Assembly: GCA_002724185.1 (NCBI GenBank)
Contig: PBOB01000050.1
Coordinates: 1 to 33,195 of the forward strand
Length of the DNA: 33,195 nucleotides
Reading direction: 5' to 3'
From: Acidiferrobacteraceae bacterium
Lineage (GTDB): Bacteria; Pseudomonadota; Gammaproteobacteria; Arenicellales; UBA868
Shown here one piece after another: positions 1 through 8,024 of this stretch; the stretch's first letter is position 1; every line of letters begins with the position of its first letter. A model generated the notes under the pieces. The model did no database searches. It worked only from the letters and a program-made list of their open reading frames with translations, and was not told where the DNA came from. The position numbers and the translations under genes are program-made.

Positions 1-1
1 A

Positions 2-547
2 GACGCAGGATTTATTATAGGAGCAACTGCACGACATAGGCGTATTTCATGGCCATGTGCTGATCCAGAAACCGCAATGCAAACTGCATTACGCCATAGC
101 GTGACGACAAAAACCGCAATATTATTTGGGCGCGAGGCATCTGGCCTCACAAATAAAGAGTTGGATCGATGTCATTTGCACGTTCGAATTCCTGTTGATG
201 ATCAATATCCATCATTAAATCTTGCCTCTGCCGTACTCATTTTCTGCTATGAGCTCAGGCGATTATGTGTTGATAGCGATGCATCTAGTGAGAGCAGTAT
301 TAATAGCGAGACAGTCCTGGCTAGCGCTGCCCAAGTTAATGCCTTTTTTGAGCATCTGGAGACAGTACTAAACGAGATCCAATTTTTGAAATATCCATCA
401 TCTAGGCTTCTTCGTAAGATTAAAAGAATATTCAGTAAACGACCGTTAGATGAGCAAGAGATTCATATTCTTCGAGGGATACTGAGCTCTGTGCAATATG
501 TTTGCAGGTCTAGAGGCGCAGAAAATGGAGAAAAATATAGATCTTGA
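2..547 (+). CDS. trmJ: tRNA (cytidine/uridine-2'-O-)-methyltransferase TrmJ, C-terminal part
   Basis: This is the C-terminal part of a SpoU/TrmH-family (SPOUT) RNA 2'-O-methyltransferase. TrmJ methylates the ribose of nucleotide 32 in the tRNA anticodon loop, using S-adenosylmethionine. The frame is open from base 2, so the true start lies outside the window; the first internal ATG (77) falls inside conserved sequence. The SPOUT signatures are visible: GATARHR with a following WP near the left edge, LFGREASGLTNKEL, then the SLNLASAV motif that shapes the knotted cofactor site. The last ~60 residues form a charged helical tail as in TrmJ. In many gammaproteobacteria trmJ lies directly upstream of iscRSUA; here the next gene is iscA, which supports TrmJ over TrmL or other SpoU paralogues. 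Confidence 0.88.
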   Translation, partial: DAGFIIGATARHRRISWPCADPETAMQTALRHSVTTKTAILFGREASGLTNKELDRCHLHVRIPVDDQYPSLNLASAVLIFCYELRRLCVDSDASSESSINSETVLASAAQVNAFFEHLETVLNEIQFLKYPSSRLLRKIKRIFSKRPLDEQEIHILRGILSSVQYVCRSRGAENGEKYRS

Positions 548-576
548 GGGGGTAAGACCAGTATTTGTTTCTAGCA

Positions 577-585
577 TGGTACAAT
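577..585 (+). promoter_or_regulatory. possible extended -10 promoter element for iscA
   Basis: TGGTACAAT matches an extended -10 element (TGn followed by TACAAT, 5 of 6 to TATAAT). No convincing -35 box lies at the right distance, which is tolerated for extended -10 promoters. It is 65 bases before the iscA ATG in the 102-base gap after trmJ. I saw no clear IscR-type operator. Weak assignment. Confidence 0.3.
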
Positions 586-649
586 GAAAGGCTAAATTGT
601 TCGTTAACAAACGACTTTCGCGTATAGAGAATATTTCTAGCTTATTGAC

Positions 650-976
650 ATGACAATTCGGCTCACTGAAGCTGCTGCAGAACGTGTTCGGACCCAGTTG
701 AACAACAGGGGTCAGGGCGCTGGACTGCGACTTGGTGTTACTACGACAGGGTGCTCAGGTCTCGCTTATGTCGTTAATTTTGCAGATGAAATATTGGATG
801 AAGATAATGTCTACACCAGTTACGGAGTTCAGGTAATTGTGGACAAGTCTTGCATTGATTACCTGGATGGCACAGAAATTGATTTCCAAGAAGATGGCTT
901 GTCTTCAAGTTTTACGTTTAATAATCCAAACGTCGAAGGCGAATGCGGTTGTGGTGAAAGTTTTACAGTTCGTTGA
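650..976 (+). CDS. iscA: iron-sulfur cluster assembly protein IscA
   Basis: A 108-residue HesB/IscA A-type carrier, which binds iron or an Fe-S cluster and helps deliver [4Fe-4S] clusters to target enzymes. All three ligand cysteines are present: one in TTGCSGLAY (about residue 35) and two in ECGCGESF at the C-terminus. The length and almost every conserved position match IscA rather than ErpA or SufA. No good ribosome binding site precedes the ATG. It directly follows trmJ, as the isc operon does in gammaproteobacteria, but iscR, iscS and iscU upstream and hscB, hscA and fdx downstream are all missing here. The scaffold and desulfurase must therefore be encoded elsewhere, or a SUF system may do the work. 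An ErpA role is possible but the sequence favours IscA. Confidence 0.92.
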   Translation: MTIRLTEAAAERVRTQLNNRGQGAGLRLGVTTTGCSGLAYVVNFADEILDEDNVYTSYGVQVIVDKSCIDYLDGTEIDFQEDGLSSSFTFNNPNVEGECGCGESFTVR

Positions 977-1060
977 TTGTTGCTCCATACAGAGGTCGTA
1001 TCTAGCAAGTCAGGCGCGCTCGCGTCTTTCTAGTGTGATGGACTATTTGGTTCGTATCAA

Positions 1061-2422
1061 ATGCAGATGACACACACTACATGTAATCCAAAAAAGCGTG
1101 CAGCTGTACTGACTCTTGGCTGTAAAGTTAATTTCTATGAATCCGAGATCATGACTGAAAAGCTTCAAGCAGATAATTGGCAAATTGTTTCTGCGAAGGA
1201 GCATGCTGACTTGTATGTCATTCACTCGTGCACAGTAACTGCAGAGGCTGGACGGCAGACGCGGCAAGAGGTTCGACGGGCTGCGCGGCGTAATCCCGAC
1301 GCATTTCTCGTTGTTGCTGGCTGTTATGCTGAAATGGAGCACGAAGTGTGTGAAAAAATGCCGGAAGTATCGATGGTTTTATCAAATAGAGATAAGTTGT
1401 TTATTGCTGAAAAAGTTAAGCAATCTTCTAGTAGTATCTTTAGGCAGCAAGATCCCCAGCAGAGATGGCAGGCCGATATCTCAAATGCTCCAGAGCTTAT
1501 ATCAGGCTATATTGACAGAACGCGAGCGTTTGTTCAGGTGCAACAGGGTTGTGATCAGGGATGCACTTTTTGCATTATCCACACGGCTCGAGGGCCTAGC
1601 AGATCATATAGTCAGCAGCACATTTTGCTACAAATAAGCACCTTACTGCAAAATGGTTATAAAGAGATTGTCATCTGTGGAATTGATTTAGGGTCATGGG
1701 GCTCTGATCTTGTTGACGCTAGTTCAGGGAATCCCCCTAATTTATTTGGTCTTTTAAAAGCGATGCTAGCTATACCTGGCGAATACCGTGTCCGATTAAG
1801 CTCTATTGATCCCATTCATCTGGACGATGAGTTACTTGATCTAATTGGTGCCGACAGTCGAGTCTGCCCACACTTGCATCTTTCATTGCAAAGTGCAAAT
1901 AGACTGATTCTTAAGCGTATGAAGAGGAGATATGACCCAGAATTCTTGTACGAGCGCGTACATACAGCCCAGAGCAAGATCCCAGATTTGCTTTTGAGTG
2001 CTGACATATTGGTTGGCTTTCCAACTGAAACGGTTACACAATTTGAAGATACATTAAGATCTATTTATGACTTAGGAATAACCTATCCCCATGTATTTCC
2101 GTACTCTGAACGTGCTGGTACTCCCGCTGCACGAATACCATTCCAGATCCCTAAGCAAGAGCGCAAAGAGCGGGTCTCGTTGATTAAAGAGGCAGGAGAT
2201 CATGTTCGGCAAGGAGTTTTCTTGGAAAAAATTGGGGGTGTTGAACGAATTCTAGTAGAGCGTTTAGACAATAGCGCGTCAAAACAATATCACGGAAGAG
2301 CTGACAACTACTTACCCGTTTATATCAATAACAACGTATCTGATATTGGCGAATTTGCGCACGTAAGAATATCAAATACGTCAGGCAAAGCTCTAATTGC
2401 TCAGACGCTGGAGCAGGAATAG
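1061..2422 (+). CDS. mtaB: tRNA t6A37 methylthiotransferase MtaB
   Basis: A 453-residue radical-SAM methylthiotransferase that converts t6A to ms2t6A at position 37 of tRNAs reading ANN codons. It has the family's three parts. The N-terminal UPF0004 domain carries cluster cysteines C21 (LGCKVN), C57 (HSCTVT) and C88 (AGCYAE). The radical-SAM domain has the CxxxCxxC motif at C164, C168 and C171 (CDQGCTFC). A TRAM-like C-terminus covers the last ~60 residues. The LTLGCKVN start and the LSSIDP...HLHLSLQSA stretch separate MtaB from MiaB and RimO. As I recall the families, QQGCD..CTFCII.. and LSLQ resemble alphaproteobacterial MtaB more than the Firmicutes form. ATG 1067 is an alternative start. 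The gene sits between iscA and ndk, where hscBA-fdx usually lie. Confidence 0.88.
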   Translation: MQMTHTTCNPKKRAAVLTLGCKVNFYESEIMTEKLQADNWQIVSAKEHADLYVIHSCTVTAEAGRQTRQEVRRAARRNPDAFLVVAGCYAEMEHEVCEKMPEVSMVLSNRDKLFIAEKVKQSSSSIFRQQDPQQRWQADISNAPELISGYIDRTRAFVQVQQGCDQGCTFCIIHTARGPSRSYSQQHILLQISTLLQNGYKEIVICGIDLGSWGSDLVDASSGNPPNLFGLLKAMLAIPGEYRVRLSSIDPIHLDDELLDLIGADSRVCPHLHLSLQSANRLILKRMKRRYDPEFLYERVHTAQSKIPDLLLSADILVGFPTETVTQFEDTLRSIYDLGITYPHVFPYSERAGTPAARIPFQIPKQERKERVSLIKEAGDHVRQGVFLEKIGGVERILVERLDNSASKQYHGRADNYLPVYINNNVSDIGEFAHVRISNTSGKALIAQTLEQE

Positions 2423-2517
2423 AATTTACCCTAGTTTAGGCGATTTTTAGCCTGTACCACTTTAACCAAGTACTATCGTTGTGACAAAAACATTTTACTG
2501 TTTGGAGCTAACTATTT

Positions 2518-2946
2518 ATGAGTATCGAGCAAACCCTGTCAATTATCAAACCTGATGCAGTAAAGAGAAATATCGTAGGGAAAATTATTGAGCGTTTTGA
2601 AAGTCGATTTCTTAGAGTTGTGGCATGTAGAATGGTCATTTTAACCAAAGAGCAGGCGGAACAATTCTATAGTGTTCACAAAGACCGACCATTTTTTTCT
2701 GATCTCGTGGAGTATATGACTTCTGGGCCCGTTGTTGTACAAGTCCTAGAGGGTGAGAACGCCATTCAGAATAATCGAGATGTCATGGGTGCAACAGACC
2801 CTGCTAAAGCAGCTGCTGGGACCATTCGTGCTGACTTCGCGGAATCAGTGCAAGCCAACGCAGTCCATGGATCTGATGGTCCAGAGACTGCTCAGGAAGA
2901 AATTCTATTTTTCTTTAGTGATGACGAAATCTATAGCAGCCAATAG
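2518..2946 (+). CDS. ndk: nucleoside diphosphate kinase
   Basis: Transfers the gamma phosphate of ATP to nucleoside diphosphates through a phosphohistidine intermediate and so balances NTP and dNTP pools in the cytosol. The 142-residue protein starts with the usual [11 protein letters not shown] strand. The active-site histidine is H117 in NAVHGSDG, and the nucleotide-site stretch [10 protein letters not shown] is intact. GGAG lies about 11 bases before the ATG, a rather long spacing. Its 3' end overlaps the likely rlmN start by 26 bases, so the two are probably co-transcribed. ndk-rlmN-pilF is the standard gammaproteobacterial order. Confidence 0.96.
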   Translation: MSIEQTLSIIKPDAVKRNIVGKIIERFESRFLRVVACRMVILTKEQAEQFYSVHKDRPFFSDLVEYMTSGPVVVQVLEGENAIQNNRDVMGATDPAKAAAGTIRADFAESVQANAVHGSDGPETAQEEILFFFSDDEIYSSQ

Positions 2947-4045
2947 TGTTTTCGATAAACCATGGAACTTTTACGATTTTGATCGTGAAAGTCTAGAGAA
3001 CCTATTCACCACTATTCAGGAACCGTCGTTTCGAGCGCGGCAATTAATGAAGTGGATTTATCATCGCCGTGTGACAGATATTGAATGCATGACAAATCTA
3101 AGTATGGCGCTTCGATCTAGGCTAAGGAGCTCTGTATCTTTTGACCTCCCCTCAATTAAATGGCACCAAGCCTCCAGCGATGGTACTCAGAAATGGTTGT
3201 TAGAGCTTCTAGATGGCAACACTATTGAAACTGTTTTTATACCTGAAGATAAGCGGGGTACGCTTTGTGTATCGTCACAAGCGGGCTGTGCCCTGAACTG
3301 TGCATTTTGTGCAACTGGACTCCAGGGATTCTCTAGAAACCTATCTGCTTCAGAGATCATTGGGCAAGTTTTGTTAAGTCAGGCAGCATTAGATTCAGAT
3401 AGAGCAGTAATGCATAAAATCACAAATGTGGTCATGATGGGAATGGGCGAGCCTTTGCTCAATTATGATGCTGTGGTCCGAGCAATGCGGCTAATGACAG
3501 ACGATTTATCTCTTGGTTTGTCTCGGCGCCGTGTAACCTTAAGCACTGCCGGGTTAGTTCCTGCTATTAATCGCCTGTCAAGCGACTGTCGAGTTAGTCT
3601 TGCTGTTTCGCTGCATGCGACAGATGATGACTTACGCAATCAATTAGTTCCAATAAATAAAAAGTATCCTATTGCTATGCTTATTGAAGCATGTAGACGA
3701 TACTCCTCAAGGACGGTAGGGGGTCAGGTGACATTCGAATATATAATGCTTGATGGCATCAATGACTCAAGAAAGCATGCGTTACAGCTTTGTTCATTGA
3801 TTGGAGGTTTATCGTCAAAGGTTAATTTGATTCCATTTAATGAGGTTCAGGGAATTAGATATAGATCTTCAAGTCAAAAAAATATAGACGCCTTTCGTAA
3901 TACTCTGCTTAATGCAAATATCATGACGATTACTCGTAGGACAAGAGGATCTGATATCGATGCAGCGTGTGGACAGCTTGCTGGAACTACTAAACGTCGG
4001 TCAGAACGCCGAATTACAGTCGATGTAGTTGATAATATTAAATGA
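2921..4045 (+). CDS. rlmN: dual-specificity 23S rRNA/tRNA adenine-C2 methyltransferase RlmN
   Basis: A radical-SAM enzyme that methylates C2 of A2503 in 23S rRNA and of A37 in certain tRNAs. The CxxxCxxC motif (CALNCAFC) follows LCVSSQAG. The second essential cysteine, which carries the transient methyl group, is in the C-terminal [25 protein letters not shown] and SLHATDD are also family motifs. The frame is open back to 2753, but that part overlaps ndk and has no homology, so I place the start at ATG 2921. This gives 374 residues, close to the family norm, and a 26-base overlap with ndk. No strong ribosome binding site precedes it, which fits translational coupling. The stop overlaps the next gene as ATGA. 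Confidence 0.93.
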   Translation: MTKSIAANSVFDKPWNFYDFDRESLENLFTTIQEPSFRARQLMKWIYHRRVTDIECMTNLSMALRSRLRSSVSFDLPSIKWHQASSDGTQKWLLELLDGNTIETVFIPEDKRGTLCVSSQAGCALNCAFCATGLQGFSRNLSASEIIGQVLLSQAALDSDRAVMHKITNVVMMGMGEPLLNYDAVVRAMRLMTDDLSLGLSRRRVTLSTAGLVPAINRLSSDCRVSLAVSLHATDDDLRNQLVPINKKYPIAMLIEACRRYSSRTVGGQVTFEYIMLDGINDSRKHALQLCSLIGGLSSKVNLIPFNEVQGIRYRSSSQKNIDAFRNTLLNANIMTITRRTRGSDIDAACGQLAGTTKRRSERRITVDVVDNIK

Positions 4046-4806
4046 TAAGACTATTGACATTATTCAGCGCTTTGCTTTTTCTGGCTGGATGTGCGATTTC
4101 ACCAGAAAACTCTAACACCTGGGAAGATCATGAGCGTGTTAGGGTTCATACCCAGCTTGCCTACCAATATCTCGAAAGAGGCATGTTGGGGCCCGCTAAA
4201 GACGAAGCTGAATTCGCTTTGGATTTGGGCCCCACTGACTCAAATGCAAATCATGTCATGGCCTTGATCGAATCTCGATTGGGCAATATTGGGAAAGCTG
4301 GTTCACTATTCGTGAAATCGCTGGAAATTGATCCTCAAAACTGGATGGCTCAAAATAGTTATGGTTCTTTTCTTTGCGGTGAAGGTATGTGGGCAGAAGG
4401 TATCTTTCAGTACAATAGCGCTATGGAAAATCCATTCAATGCTGAGGCTGATCGATCAGTTCTAGGTTTAGGGATTTGTCATGCTGGTTTGGGCGATTTC
4501 GTTAACGCTGAGCTTTACCTCAAGCGAGCTTTGCAGGAAAATCCCAACCTCAAGACAGGTTTATACCATATGGCAATGTTAAGTTATACGCAAGGCCGTT
4601 ATATGTCTGCACGAGCTTTTATAGAGAGATATCTTGAGGATGGCTCGACATCTCCAGAGATATTGTTGTTAGCTGTTAACAATGAAATTAGGCTTGACTC
4701 ATACCAGCTTGCGAGAAGCTATGCGGGTCTTCTCGAGAGCATATTTCCTTTATCACCAGAAACACAAGTAGCAGCTGAGATAATGACAAAGGCTAAAGAT
4801 GGCTGA
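4042..4806 (+). CDS. pilF: type IV pilus biogenesis/stability lipoprotein PilF (PilW), TPR protein
   Basis: An outer-membrane TPR lipoprotein that, in pilus-bearing bacteria, is needed for multimerisation and outer-membrane placement of the PilQ secretin. The N-terminus is a lipoprotein signal peptide: a charged MIR, a hydrophobic stretch, and lipobox LAGC with the acylated cysteine at residue 17. About six TPR-like repeats follow, for example around AYQYLERGMLGPAKDEAEFAL and NSYGSFLCGEGMWAEGIF. The 254-residue length fits PilF. The ATG overlaps the rlmN stop (ATGA) and the end overlaps rodZ by 8 bases, so it is within an operon. No other pilus gene is in the window, so actual pilus function cannot be judged here. 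Confidence 0.88.
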   Translation: MIRLLTLFSALLFLAGCAISPENSNTWEDHERVRVHTQLAYQYLERGMLGPAKDEAEFALDLGPTDSNANHVMALIESRLGNIGKAGSLFVKSLEIDPQNWMAQNSYGSFLCGEGMWAEGIFQYNSAMENPFNAEADRSVLGLGICHAGLGDFVNAELYLKRALQENPNLKTGLYHMAMLSYTQGRYMSARAFIERYLEDGSTSPEILLLAVNNEIRLDSYQLARSYAGLLESIFPLSPETQVAAEIMTKAKDG

Positions 4807-5896
4807 GCGACCTATGGATAATGAGCTGACGCCAGGTGCATTGTTGCGTCGGTCACGCCAACGCTATGGGTGGAGCATTGAGGATGTAGCCGACGAGTTA
4901 AAGCTTTTACCGGATGTAGTAGATAATTTAGAGAAAGATAACTACGCCGATATGGCAGGCTGGACCTATGTAGTAGGCTATTTGAGAAGTTATGCGAAGC
5001 TTGTTGGAGTCAACGCGGATACAGCGATATCAAAGCACGCAGCTATATTGCCGAAAAAAGAAGATGGCCCAGGTACGCTAACATACAGAGCTAATAGCAA
5101 GTTAGCTATCCCAGTCCCTGTAAGTTTTGTGGTATCGGCGGTGATTATTGTTATCGTTGTGGCTGGCATCACCGTTACTTATTGGGATCGGACGGACGAT
5201 GTTGAGCTAGTAGAGCTAACATCAGCATCATATGAGCCTGCATGGCAAAGTAGTCGTCCTTCCACACTGAATGGCCGGCAACCGCCTGAATCCATGCAGA
5301 CATACAATAAAGGTGACGAATTAAGCCAAGATTTAGGCGCGATCGATAATATGGCCAGGTCAAGTAATGACGATGCTATGATCGGAGAAATAGAAGCTGA
5401 GTTTAGAACGAACAGCCAAGTAAATGTAGAATCCGAAGTGGTCAGCCGTGAGCAGCTTACGGAAACTGAAATTATAACTGCGCTTGATACAGAGGCAGTG
5501 CTTCGGCCACTGACGCTTGTCGATATCGATACGCGAATTATAGATTCTATACCTGTTTTGCAACCAATAAGCAACACTCCCACCACTTCTGAGGGTGTTG
5601 CTGAAGCAGAGTTTATGTCACCCTTGTTGGACAGTGACCCAGGCGTACTTATCTTATATTTTGAGCAAGAGTCCTGGGCTGATGTTAGAGATTCAGCAGG
5701 TATGCAGTTGCTGCGAGAGAACGTCACGTCGGGTAATAATGTGCAGTTAGAGGGGCAGCCTCCGTTCCTTGTTTTTTTAGGCAATGCAAAGCATGTAACC
5801 TATCGTTACCTTGGCAGAACAACAGCTGCACCAACGGTGGGTGATGCATTATTTGGGAGGTTTAATGTGGGAATCGACTCAATGGAAAACAATTGA
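4799..5896 (+). CDS. rodZ: RodZ-like cytoskeletal/cell-shape protein
   Basis: A bitopic inner-membrane protein that links MreB to the cell-wall elongation machinery. The cytoplasmic N-terminus (residues ~10-80) is an HTH_25 domain (GALLRRSRQRYGWSIEDVA, then VGYLRSYAKLVGV), which in RodZ binds MreB. A single membrane helix spans about residues 103-128. It is followed by a ~170-residue acidic, low-conservation linker and a C-terminal DUF4115 beta domain (VLILYFEQESWADVRDSAG). ATG 4814 (MDNELTPG) is an alternative start; I keep 4799, which overlaps pilF by 8 bases. In related bacteria ispG lies between rodZ and hisS; here only 9 bases separate them. Confidence 0.87.
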   Translation: MAERPMDNELTPGALLRRSRQRYGWSIEDVADELKLLPDVVDNLEKDNYADMAGWTYVVGYLRSYAKLVGVNADTAISKHAAILPKKEDGPGTLTYRANSKLAIPVPVSFVVSAVIIVIVVAGITVTYWDRTDDVELVELTSASYEPAWQSSRPSTLNGRQPPESMQTYNKGDELSQDLGAIDNMARSSNDDAMIGEIEAEFRTNSQVNVESEVVSREQLTETEIITALDTEAVLRPLTLVDIDTRIIDSIPVLQPISNTPTTSEGVAEAEFMSPLLDSDPGVLILYFEQESWADVRDSAGMQLLRENVTSGNNVQLEGQPPFLVFLGNAKHVTYRYLGRTTAAPTVGDALFGRFNVGIDSMENN

Positions 5897-5905
5897 GATA
5901 GAAAT

Positions 5906-7195
5906 ATGAATAGCGGCATTATTCAGTCTGTTCGCGGCATGAATGACATACTACCAACTGCATCTGAAACCTGGAGATATGTAGAGCAAACAATCCATGA
6001 AGTTGTTGCTCTATATGGGTACGGTGAAATCCGAACTCCAATAGTAGAGAAAACTGAGTTATTCAGTCGCTCTATCGGCGAACAAACAGATATCGTTGAG
6101 AAGGAGATGTATACGTTCGTTGATCGCAATCAGGATAGTCTAACACTCCGGCCAGAAGGAACCGCAAGCTGTATCCGTGCCGGAATTAGTCATGGACTAC
6201 TCTACAATTCAACTCAGAGATGGTGGTATTTAGGGCCAATGTTTCGGCACGAACGGCCTCAAAAGGGGCGTTACCGGCAATTCCACCAATTCGGCGTCGA
6301 GGCTATCGGTTGGCCCGGGCCAGATATTGACTCAGAGGTTATTAGCTTAGGTCACGCATTATGGAGGGCGTTAGGTTTAGTAGGTCTGCGATTGGAGATC
6401 AATACTTTGGGCTCTCTGGAAAGCAGGAGACAATACACTGACGCGTTAAAGATATTTCTTTCGGATAATTATTCAGATTTAGACGAGGCTAGCACATTTC
6501 GATTAGATCAAAATCCATTAAGAATATTAGACAGCAAGGATCCGAATACGAAAGCGTTGCTCTCAAATGCACCAGTGATGGGAGACTATCTAACAGCTGA
6601 AGACAAAGCACATTTCGATTTGTTGTGCCGACAACTGGATATTTTAAGGATAGACTACCATATTAACAATCGATTAGTCCGTGGCCTCGATTACTATACT
6701 GGCGCAGTATTTGAATGGATTGTTCCAGGGGAAGGATCGCAGAATTCGGTATGTGGAGGCGGGAGGTATGATAATTTAGTCCAACAACTTGGAGGTTCAT
6801 CAACTCCTGCGGCCGGTTTTGCATGCGGTTTAGAGAGGCTTATCAACCTCGTTGAGGAGCAACAAAATAGGAGACAATCCGATGCAGTTGTAGATATATG
6901 GATGGTTCTCTTAGGGGAAAGCGCAACACTCACCGGGCATGCTTTAGCCGAGGATCTTCGGAGAAAGGGTATGCGTGTAATCTGTAATTGTGGTGGAGGA
7001 ACTATTGGCAAGCAGTTGCGGCGTGCAGATCAGAGCGGTGCACATTATGCTGTGATAATTGGAGATAAAGAATTGGAGTCCAATGCAATAACTATAAAGG
7101 GACTAAGGATTGCTGAAGAGCAATCCGGAATCCCATTAGAGAAAGCGGTTGATTTTCTAGATGCACAACTTAAGAATGTAACTACGAGTCGATAA
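5906..7195 (+). CDS. hisS: histidyl-tRNA synthetase
   Basis: A class II aminoacyl-tRNA synthetase that charges tRNA-His. The 429 residues contain all the expected elements: motif 1 region GYGEIRTPIVEKTELF, LTLRPEGTAS, motif 2 MFRHERPQKGRYRQFHQFG, the two histidine-specific signatures including RGLDYYTGAVFE, and motif 3 AAGFACGLERL. A C-terminal anticodon-binding alpha/beta domain fills the last ~100 residues. The start at ATG 5906 gives the standard N-terminus (IQSVRGMNDILP). It lies 9 bases after rodZ and 9 before the yfgM-like gene, so it is probably part of the same transcript. Confidence 0.97.
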   Translation: MNSGIIQSVRGMNDILPTASETWRYVEQTIHEVVALYGYGEIRTPIVEKTELFSRSIGEQTDIVEKEMYTFVDRNQDSLTLRPEGTASCIRAGISHGLLYNSTQRWWYLGPMFRHERPQKGRYRQFHQFGVEAIGWPGPDIDSEVISLGHALWRALGLVGLRLEINTLGSLESRRQYTDALKIFLSDNYSDLDEASTFRLDQNPLRILDSKDPNTKALLSNAPVMGDYLTAEDKAHFDLLCRQLDILRIDYHINNRLVRGLDYYTGAVFEWIVPGEGSQNSVCGGGRYDNLVQQLGGSSTPAAGFACGLERLINLVEEQQNRRQSDAVVDIWMVLLGESATLTGHALAEDLRRKGMRVICNCGGGTIGKQLRRADQSGAHYAVIIGDKELESNAITIKGLRIAEEQSGIPLEKAVDFLDAQLKNVTTSR

Positions 7196-7204
7196 GAGAC
7201 TATC

Positions 7205-7861
7205 ATGGCAAAAGAAAAACCTGAAAGTATTATCCACTATGCAGAGGATGATGATACAGAGAAGCTCCGAATATGGTGGAAAAAAAATGGCACAGCGATC
7301 ATTGTTGGCTTAGTTTTAGGGATTGGTTCAGTCGCTGGCTACCAAGGCTGGAACTTATACAGTGCAAATAGAAATGAGCTTGCTTCGGATATATATCAGT
7401 CTATGTTAAGAGATCTTGAAGTTGGGAAGTTAGCAGAAGTTAGTGTTAGCGCTCGGCAATTAGTGTCAGACTACAAAGGTACAGCATACGCAGATACTGC
7501 ATTGCTGATGTTAGCGAAGATATCTGTTGAAAATGAAAATTATCAAGAGGCGATCGATTATTTATCAACTGTTGTTGAAGTCTCCAAAGATTCCGCATTT
7601 CGTCAGGTTGCTAGATTGCGCTGGGCAACGTTAGAGCTAAGCAATGGAAACTTAAAGAGCGCTGAGCAGCTATTAAGTGATCAAGAACCTGGGAGCTTTG
7701 GTGCCCGTTACGATGAACTGCTGGGTGATATATATGCAGCTAAGGGAGAGATAGAAAAAGCAAAGCAGGCATACCAAGATGCGATTGAGAGCTCAGGGAG
7801 CGTGACCGCTAGCCAGATCCTATCTCGCAAACTTAACCTTATTGGTGGTGCTTCTGAGTAG
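7205..7861 (+). CDS. yfgM: YfgM-family TPR membrane protein (SecYEG-associated)
   Basis: A TPR_21/YfgM-family protein, a single-pass inner-membrane protein that in E. coli associates with SecYEG and the periplasmic chaperone PpiD. The short cytoplasmic N-terminus ends in the family's LRIWWKKNG. A membrane helix follows at about residues 30-47 (AIIVGLVLGIGSVAGY), then a periplasmic TPR region with clear repeats (YADTALLMLAKISVENENY; GDIYAAKGEIEKAKQAY). The 218 residues compare with 206 in E. coli. No ribosome binding site is visible. The position just after hisS is conserved, but the usual next gene bamB is not here. Confidence 0.86.
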   Translation: MAKEKPESIIHYAEDDDTEKLRIWWKKNGTAIIVGLVLGIGSVAGYQGWNLYSANRNELASDIYQSMLRDLEVGKLAEVSVSARQLVSDYKGTAYADTALLMLAKISVENENYQEAIDYLSTVVEVSKDSAFRQVARLRWATLELSNGNLKSAEQLLSDQEPGSFGARYDELLGDIYAAKGEIEKAKQAYQDAIESSGSVTASQILSRKLNLIGGASE

Positions 7862-8024
7862 CTGCATGTAGGGTACCCAGCTGCTTTATATTGCAAACTT
7901 TTAGTTAGTAATTCAGTACATAGCATCTATAGACATATCAATAGTCCGCACTAATTACCTTGCAGTAGCCATGATATTCACTAGAAACACGTTTAGAGCG
8001 ATATACTAGTTTGAGACTTAACCG

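Noticed and set aside
5179-5784. 201-residue open frame antisense to rodZ
   Set aside because: It lies wholly opposite the RodZ linker region, is low-complexity (Ser/Ile-rich) and has no recognisable domain.
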